Source of the DNA: Microthrixaceae bacterium
GTDB taxonomy: Bacteria > Actinomycetota > Acidimicrobiia > Acidimicrobiales > Acidimicrobilacustridaceae
Direction of reading: 5' to 3'
Assembly: GCA_023264915.1 (NCBI GenBank)
Contig: JAHFUU010000053.1
Span: 1 to 9,498 of the forward strand
DNA: 9,498 bases
Shown: in pieces, positions 5,453 to 9,498 of the stretch
How positions within the stretch are numbered: position 1 is the stretch's first letter
Layout of the letters: each line of letters starts with the position of its first letter
The notes under the pieces: model-generated
Database searches by the model: none
What the model was told of the DNA's origin: nothing
Seen by the model: the letters and a program-made list of their open reading frames with translations, nothing else
Made by a program: the position numbers and the translations under genes

Positions 5453-8400
5453 ATGACCGACGCCCTTGCTGACACAACCGCCGACGACGAGTCATCGTCA
5501 TCCGGGTCGGATCGCTACGGGTCGGCCGCGGCCCCAGACGGTGGCGGCTCACCTGGTTCTGCGGCGGTCGAGACCGAGTCCCTGCCCGTAGGTGAGCCCG
5601 AGCCCGTCTCGCGCGAGCACCAAGGCGAGGGCAGCGCGACCGGTGTCGCCGACCGTGCCGACGATGCGACCGGCATGGCGCATCCGCCCGGATCCGATGA
5701 GGCGCCCGACGAGAGGTTGCCGCTCCTGGTGCGGCTGCGCAGGTGGCCGACAGGGGTCCTGCACCGCCTGGTTGAAGCGCCAGCCGAGAGCTGGGTGACC
5801 TTCGTGGTGGTAGGGGCCTGCGCCCTGTTCGTCATCTTGCAGCTGAACGTCGCCAACGTCCTGGCCAACAACACCCCCGCGGGCGGGGACATGGGCGCGC
5901 ACGTGTGGGGGCCGGCGTTCATGCGGGACGAGCTGTTGACCAAGGGCCGTCTGACGGGATGGACCTCTGACTGGTACGCAGGGTTCCCCGCATACCAGTT
6001 CTACATGGTGCTCCCGTCACTGCTGATAGCGCTGTTGAGCCTGGTCATCCCCTACGGCGTCGCCTTCAAGCTCGTGGCCGTCAGCGGGGCCGTGACCCTG
6101 CCCATCGCCGCATGGGCATGCGGGAAGCTCTCTGATCTGCCGTTTCCCGCCCCCCCGCTGTTTGCCGTCGCGGGCACCGTCTACCTGTTCGACAGGTCCT
6201 TTTCGATCTACGGCGGCAACATCGCCTCGACCCTCGCGGGAGAGTTCGCGTTCTCGATCTCGCTTTCGTTGGCCCTGGTGTTCGTCGGCACGTTCGCGCG
6301 GGCGCTCCGCACGGGCAAGGGGAAGCATCGGGGCTGGGCGGCGATCCTGCTTGCCGCCTGCGGGCTCTGCCATCTGATCCCGTTCATCTTCGCGATGGTC
6401 GCGTCGGTCCTGTTCGTGATGCTGATGCCGGGCCTCACCGCCAAGGCCCGCGAGAGGGTGGGGGGCCTGATCGGATTGGGGCTTGCCGGCGGGCTTTTCT
6501 ACCTGGCGAACCCGGCAAAGGGATACTCGGCGCCATATGGGTTCCTGGAGCCGTTCGTCGACCCGAGCGAAGGCTTGCAGTCCTTCTTCAAGGTGCTCTC
6601 GGCTGGCGTGGCGACGGCGTCGCTGGCCGTGTTGGTGCGCACCATCGTGACCGCGGGCCGGCACCTCATCTACACGTGGGTTCCGGTCCTTGCTGTCGGG
6701 GGGATGCTCAGCGCCTGGTGGACGGTCCCGTTCTACTTGAACCACAAGTACATGAACGACATGGGCTGGGAACGCAAGGACGACGTCTTGAACATGTTGT
6801 TCGTCCGCTCGAAGCTCGATCCCCAACTGCTCGACGCGCCACCCATCAAGTGGCTCTTGATCCTGGCCGGGGCCGGGGCCTTGCTCGCGATCATCTGGTG
6901 GCGCCGTGGCGGCGTGTTCTGGGTGATGGCCGCGGCGACCTTCGCAGCACTGTTCGTGTTCATCCCCGAAGGCCGGCTGTGGAACGCGCGGTTGCTGCCG
7001 TTCTACTACCTGGCGCTGTACCTCCTCGCGGCCATAGGCGTCGCGGAGGTTGCAAGGCTTGTCGCCACGCTCTTCGCGCGCGACGTGAACCGGCCGATCC
7101 GTTCGGTGATGGCAGTTACCGCAGTCGGCGGCCTTGCCGCCCTTGTCGTCGTCGCGCTGCCGCTTCACACGCTGCCGTTCGGGCAACTCGACTCGGCCAC
7201 CGGAGCGTACAAGTGGTTGTTCTGGTCCACTTCCAACGGCGCGGGCTCCAACGACTCGAGCTTCATCTCGTCGTGGGCGAACTGGAACTTCACGGGCTAT
7301 GAGGGCAAGTCGGCCTACCACGAGTACCACGACATCGTGGCGATGTGGGAGCACGAGGAGCAGCACGACCGCTATGGGACGCCCATGGCGCTGATGCTGC
7401 TGCCGTTCTGGACCAACGGCTGCATCGGTTCGATGGAGGGTCTGTACTTCGAGGCCTCTTCCACCACCCCTTACCACTTCATCAACCAGGACGAGCTGTC
7501 TCGCAACCCCTCGAACGCGCAGCGCGACCTCCCGTACCGCGCCGGTCCTCCCACCAAGGCCGATTTCGATCTGGGGATAGAGCATCTCAAGCTGCTGGGT
7601 GTTCGCTACTACATGGCGATCTCCGAGGGTCCTGACGGCATGATCGATCTCGCGCACCACAACAAGGACCTGAGCGAGGTGGCCGAGTCCGGCCCGTGGC
7701 AGGTGTTCGAGATCAAGGGCGCTGACCTGGTCGAGCCGATGAAGTACGAGCCGGCGGTGGTGAAGCTCAACGATCCGTCCAAGCCGCTGTCCCAGGACCT
7801 CCAGGCCATCAAGAACGCGGATGGATCGTCCAAGCCCAAGACCGGCTCGCCGTGGCAGTTCATGGCGATGGACTGGTACCAGGATCCCGAAGCGTGGGAC
7901 GTGTACCTCAGCGCAGATGGGCCGGCGGGCTGGCAGCGCGTCGATCGGGGCGGCAAGCCCAGCCTCAAGGCAGAGAAGCCGATCGAGGTCACCAACGTGT
8001 CCAGCAGCCAGGACACGATCAGCTTCGATGTGTCCGAGCCCGGGGTCCCCGTCCTGGTCAAGATGTCCTACTTCCCGAACTGGAAGGCATCCGGGGCCGA
8101 AGGCCCGTTCCGGGTGACGCCCAACCTCATGGTCGTCGTACCCACTTCCAACCACGTCGAGCTGCGATATGGCTTCACGGGTGTCGACTACCTGGGCTGG
8201 CTGCTGACGCTCCTCGGTCTGGTGGGCGTCGTCTTCTTGTTCAGGTCCAAACCGATCAAGGTTCCCGATCCCTCTGATCCCAATGCCGCCCAGTACCAAG
8301 CCGCCCAGTACCAAGCCGCCCAGTACCAAGCCGCCCAGTATCCAGAGGCCCAGTATCCAGAAGCCCGGTACGCTGCCGGGCCCGCGCAGGACGGCTCAGG

Positions 8401-8908
8401 GCTGGCCTACTTCGGTCCACCGCTCCCCGGCGCTCCCCAACCGTCATGGGACGCGCCGCTGCCGGACCGGCCTCCGGTTCGCCCGGACCACTCCTTCCAG
8501 CCCGTTCCCCCTGCCGTTCCCCCCGTCGACACCGTTCCCCCAGCTCCCCCCGCAACCACAGTCGACCCGGCGCCGCCGGTCGGCGGCGCCGTTGCGATCG
8601 TGACCGGGGCGGTGCCAGCGCCAGAAGATCGCCAGTGGGCACCCCCGGGCTCCACCGGCGCGGCTGGTGGCGAGGTTCGTGGACCCGGCCAGGTCTCGCT
8701 CGACGCGAACGACCAGGACAGCGCGCGACCAGAGCCCGACGGAGGACTCGGATCCGAGCTCCCGGGAGCTGGCGCTGGGCCCGATGTTGTGCCTGATGTT
8801 GGGTCTCGCGCTGGGTCTGGCCGAACGGGGTCTGAACAGGCAGCCAGCGAAGGCGGCTCGGCCTCGGGCCCGCCTGACGAGCCACCCGACACCCACCGGG
8901 ACGGTTGA
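5453..8908 (+). CDS. Multi-pass membrane protein, PTPS-related/YfhO-like (putative GT-C glycosyltransferase)
   Basis: An 1151-aa protein. Residues 1-110 are acidic, Ser/Gly-rich and probably cytosolic, ending in a basic RLRRW stretch. TM1 (about 114-134) leads to an outer loop with GGDMGAH (Asp146) and DWYAGFPAYQFYM, which resembles the N-terminal signature of 'PTPS-related' membrane proteins and the Asp-bearing first loop of GT-C enzymes. About 13 more hydrophobic segments reach residue 573. An extracytoplasmic domain (about 575-908) follows, ending in YFPNWKA and a beta-rich stretch typical of YfhO-like proteins. A last TM lies at 913-931. The remaining roughly 220 residues are low-complexity: QYQAA repeats, then Pro-rich and Gly/Asp-rich sequence. 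Likely role: transfer of a sugar from a polyprenyl-phosphate donor outside the membrane; this is inference, and Asp146 as catalytic base is a guess. The ATG at 5453 (MTDALADTT) is chosen because further upstream the frame runs through noncoding repeats. No SD is clear. The stop overlaps the next start (TGATG), so the two genes are translationally coupled. Confidence 0.82.
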   Translation: MTDALADTTADDESSSSGSDRYGSAAAPDGGGSPGSAAVETESLPVGEPEPVSREHQGEGSATGVADRADDATGMAHPPGSDEAPDERLPLLVRLRRWPTGVLHRLVEAPAESWVTFVVVGACALFVILQLNVANVLANNTPAGGDMGAHVWGPAFMRDELLTKGRLTGWTSDWYAGFPAYQFYMVLPSLLIALLSLVIPYGVAFKLVAVSGAVTLPIAAWACGKLSDLPFPAPPLFAVAGTVYLFDRSFSIYGGNIASTLAGEFAFSISLSLALVFVGTFARALRTGKGKHRGWAAILLAACGLCHLIPFIFAMVASVLFVMLMPGLTAKARERVGGLIGLGLAGGLFYLANPAKGYSAPYGFLEPFVDPSEGLQSFFKVLSAGVATASLAVLVRTIVTAGRHLIYTWVPVLAVGGMLSAWWTVPFYLNHKYMNDMGWERKDDVLNMLFVRSKLDPQLLDAPPIKWLLILAGAGALLAIIWWRRGGVFWVMAAATFAALFVFIPEGRLWNARLLPFYYLALYLLAAIGVAEVARLVATLFARDVNRPIRSVMAVTAVGGLAALVVVALPLHTLPFGQLDSATGAYKWLFWSTSNGAGSNDSSFISSWANWNFTGYEGKSAYHEYHDIVAMWEHEEQHDRYGTPMALMLLPFWTNGCIGSMEGLYFEASSTTPYHFINQDELSRNPSNAQRDLPYRAGPPTKADFDLGIEHLKLLGVRYYMAISEGPDGMIDLAHHNKDLSEVAESGPWQVFEIKGADLVEPMKYEPAVVKLNDPSKPLSQDLQAIKNADGSSKPKTGSPWQFMAMDWYQDPEAWDVYLSADGPAGWQRVDRGGKPSLKAEKPIEVTNVSSSQDTISFDVSEPGVPVLVKMSYFPNWKASGAEGPFRVTPNLMVVVPTSNHVELRYGFTGVDYLGWLLTLLGLVGVVFLFRSKPIKVPDPSDPNAAQYQAAQYQAAQYQAAQYPEAQYPEARYAAGPAQDGSGLAYFGPPLPGAPQPSWDAPLPDRPPVRPDHSFQPVPPAVPPVDTVPPAPPATTVDPAPPVGGAVAIVTGAVPAPEDRQWAPPGSTGAAGGEVRGPGQVSLDANDQDSARPEPDGGLGSELPGAGAGPDVVPDVGSRAGSGRTGSEQAASEGGSASGPPDEPPDTHRDG
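8291..8365. repeat. 15-bp in-frame tandem repeat in the membrane-protein C-tail
   Basis: CAGTACCAAGCCGCC occurs three times perfectly (8291-8305, 8306-8320, 8321-8335), followed by two diverged copies, CAGTATCCAGAGGCC (8336-8350) and CAGTATCCAGAAGCC (8351-8365). It encodes QYQAA x3 then QYPEA x2, at residues 947-971 just after the last membrane segment. In-frame copy-number change would lengthen or shorten the tail without breaking the gene. Confidence 0.92.
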
Positions 8909-9498
8909 TGCAGCCCCGCCGGGCGCTGGCCGCTGCGGCTGCTGCTGCCGGCGTCTGCGCAGCGGCCCTGATCCTTCACCGCAGGCGTCGCCACGACGAG
9001 CTGCGAACCAGCCTCGACCGCCGCCGCGAACGGGGTCCCGCGCCCGGGCAGGTTCGCCTCAGCGTCATCGTGCCTGCCTACAGGGAAGAGCGCATCGCCT
9101 TCAGCGTGAACCAGCTTCGCACCGGCCTCGCAGAGGTCGCCTCTAACGGGGGGCTTGAGGTGATCGTCGTCGACGATGGCTCCCATGACGGGACAGCAGA
9201 GTTGGCCGAGGCCGCTGGAGCCGACGTGGTGATCCGCCAGCCTGTCAATCGCGGCAAGGGCTCGGCTGTGCGAACGGGCATGCTCGCTGCCCGGGGGCGG
9301 GTGGTCGCGTTCACCGACGCCGACCTGTCCTACTCGCCGGATCAGATAGCGACGCTCCTTGGGGAGGTGGAGGACGGTTGGGACGTGGTCGTCGGGAGCC
9401 GCCGTCACACAGACACCGTCGCCCTGGTGCGTGAGCATCGGCTCCGCGAGATCGGCAGTCGCGGAATCAACGTCCTGACCAAGTTCGTGTTGCTGGGC
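8908..9498 (+). CDS. GT2 family glycosyltransferase, DPM1/ALG5-like (3' part missing)
   Basis: The first 197 codons of a GT-A-fold inverting glycosyltransferase are present and the frame is open to the edge. An Ala-rich hydrophobic stretch (about 6-23) followed by RRRR looks like an N-terminal membrane anchor. The catalytic domain shows SVIVPAYREE (52-61), VVDDGS (87-92), NRGKGSAVRTGM (114-125), FTDADLS (135-141; Asp137/Asp139 as the metal-binding DxD-like pair) and GSRRH (163-167). NxGKG plus DADLS is characteristic of dolichyl/polyprenyl-phosphate mannosyl- and glucosyltransferases, which transfer a sugar from GDP-Man or UDP-Glc to a polyprenyl phosphate at the cytoplasmic face. Which sugar is used cannot be read here. 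The start ATG overlaps the upstream stop by one base (TGATG), implying coupled translation with the GT-C-like membrane protein, its likely functional partner. The acceptor-site C-terminus lies beyond the window. Confidence 0.92.
   Translation, partial: MQPRRALAAAAAAAGVCAAALILHRRRRHDELRTSLDRRRERGPAPGQVRLSVIVPAYREERIAFSVNQLRTGLAEVASNGGLEVIVVDDGSHDGTAELAEAAGADVVIRQPVNRGKGSAVRTGMLAARGRVVAFTDADLSYSPDQIATLLGEVEDGWDVVVGSRRHTDTVALVREHRLREIGSRGINVLTKFVLLG

Noticed and set aside
6017..8329. A 770-codon open frame on the minus strand opposite the membrane-protein gene
   Set aside because: Its translation is low-complexity, rich in Arg, Gly, His and Gln, with no recognisable domain. The opposite strand has clear membrane segments and family motifs. 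Long antisense frames are expected in GC-rich genes.
8407..9438. A 343-codon minus-strand frame across the C-tail and the GT2 gene
   Set aside because: It lies opposite conserved GT2 motifs and has no domain of its own; it is a GC-driven shadow.
1..9498. tRNA, rRNA, CRISPR array or insertion sequence
   Set aside because: No cloverleaf-like segment, rRNA-like sequence, spaced direct-repeat array, transposase or terminal inverted repeats were seen. The tandem arrays have no spacers and are too short for CRISPR.

Overview
The window is GC-rich, densely coding DNA with strong G/C preference at third codon positions. A DUF3499 protein (a small Cys-rich family known mainly from Actinomycetota) and several probable leaderless promoters (TAnnnT box 6-8 nt before the start codon) point to an actinobacterium. 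An Acidimicrobiia-type or other uncultured lineage would fit, but the sequence alone does not fix the class. I see no rRNA, tRNA, CRISPR array, insertion sequence or phage gene. This looks like ordinary chromosomal DNA.

Minus-strand half (1-3501). Transcription runs leftward from about 3501: a 75-aa DUF3499 zinc-ribbon-like protein, then a secreted SGNH hydrolase carrying one fibronectin-III domain and two tandem CnaB/carboxypeptidase-regulatory-like domains, then ftsH. The ftsH gene is cut by the window edge just after its HEAGH zinc motif. The 103-bp gap in front of ftsH holds five copies of a 7-bp motif at an exact 9-bp period, next to its probable -10 box.

Divergent promoter region (3502-3663). 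A short gap separates the leftward DUF3499 gene from the rightward genes. Each side has a TAnnnT box at leaderless spacing.

Plus-strand half (3664-9498). The first gene encodes a CPBP (CAAX/Abi-type) intramembrane protease with an unusually long, charged, disordered N-terminus. A 304-bp gap with a 12-bp tandem repeat and several small dyads follows. Next is an 1151-aa multi-pass protein resembling the 'PTPS-related'/YfhO-like GT-C membrane glycosyltransferases, with a roughly 220-aa low-complexity C-tail that begins with a 15-bp tandem repeat. It overlaps by one base (TGATG) a GT2 glycosyltransferase of the DPM1/ALG5 type, cut by the right edge. The last two genes look like a coupled pair: the GT2 enzyme would make a polyprenyl-phosphate sugar on the cytoplasmic face, and the GT-C-like protein would use it outside. 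No acceptor can be named from the sequence.

The most notable features are the iteron-like array in front of ftsH, the coupled GT2/GT-C pair with its long repeat-bearing tail, the mosaic SGNH protein, and three separate short tandem arrays (9, 12 and 15 bp) within 7 kb.
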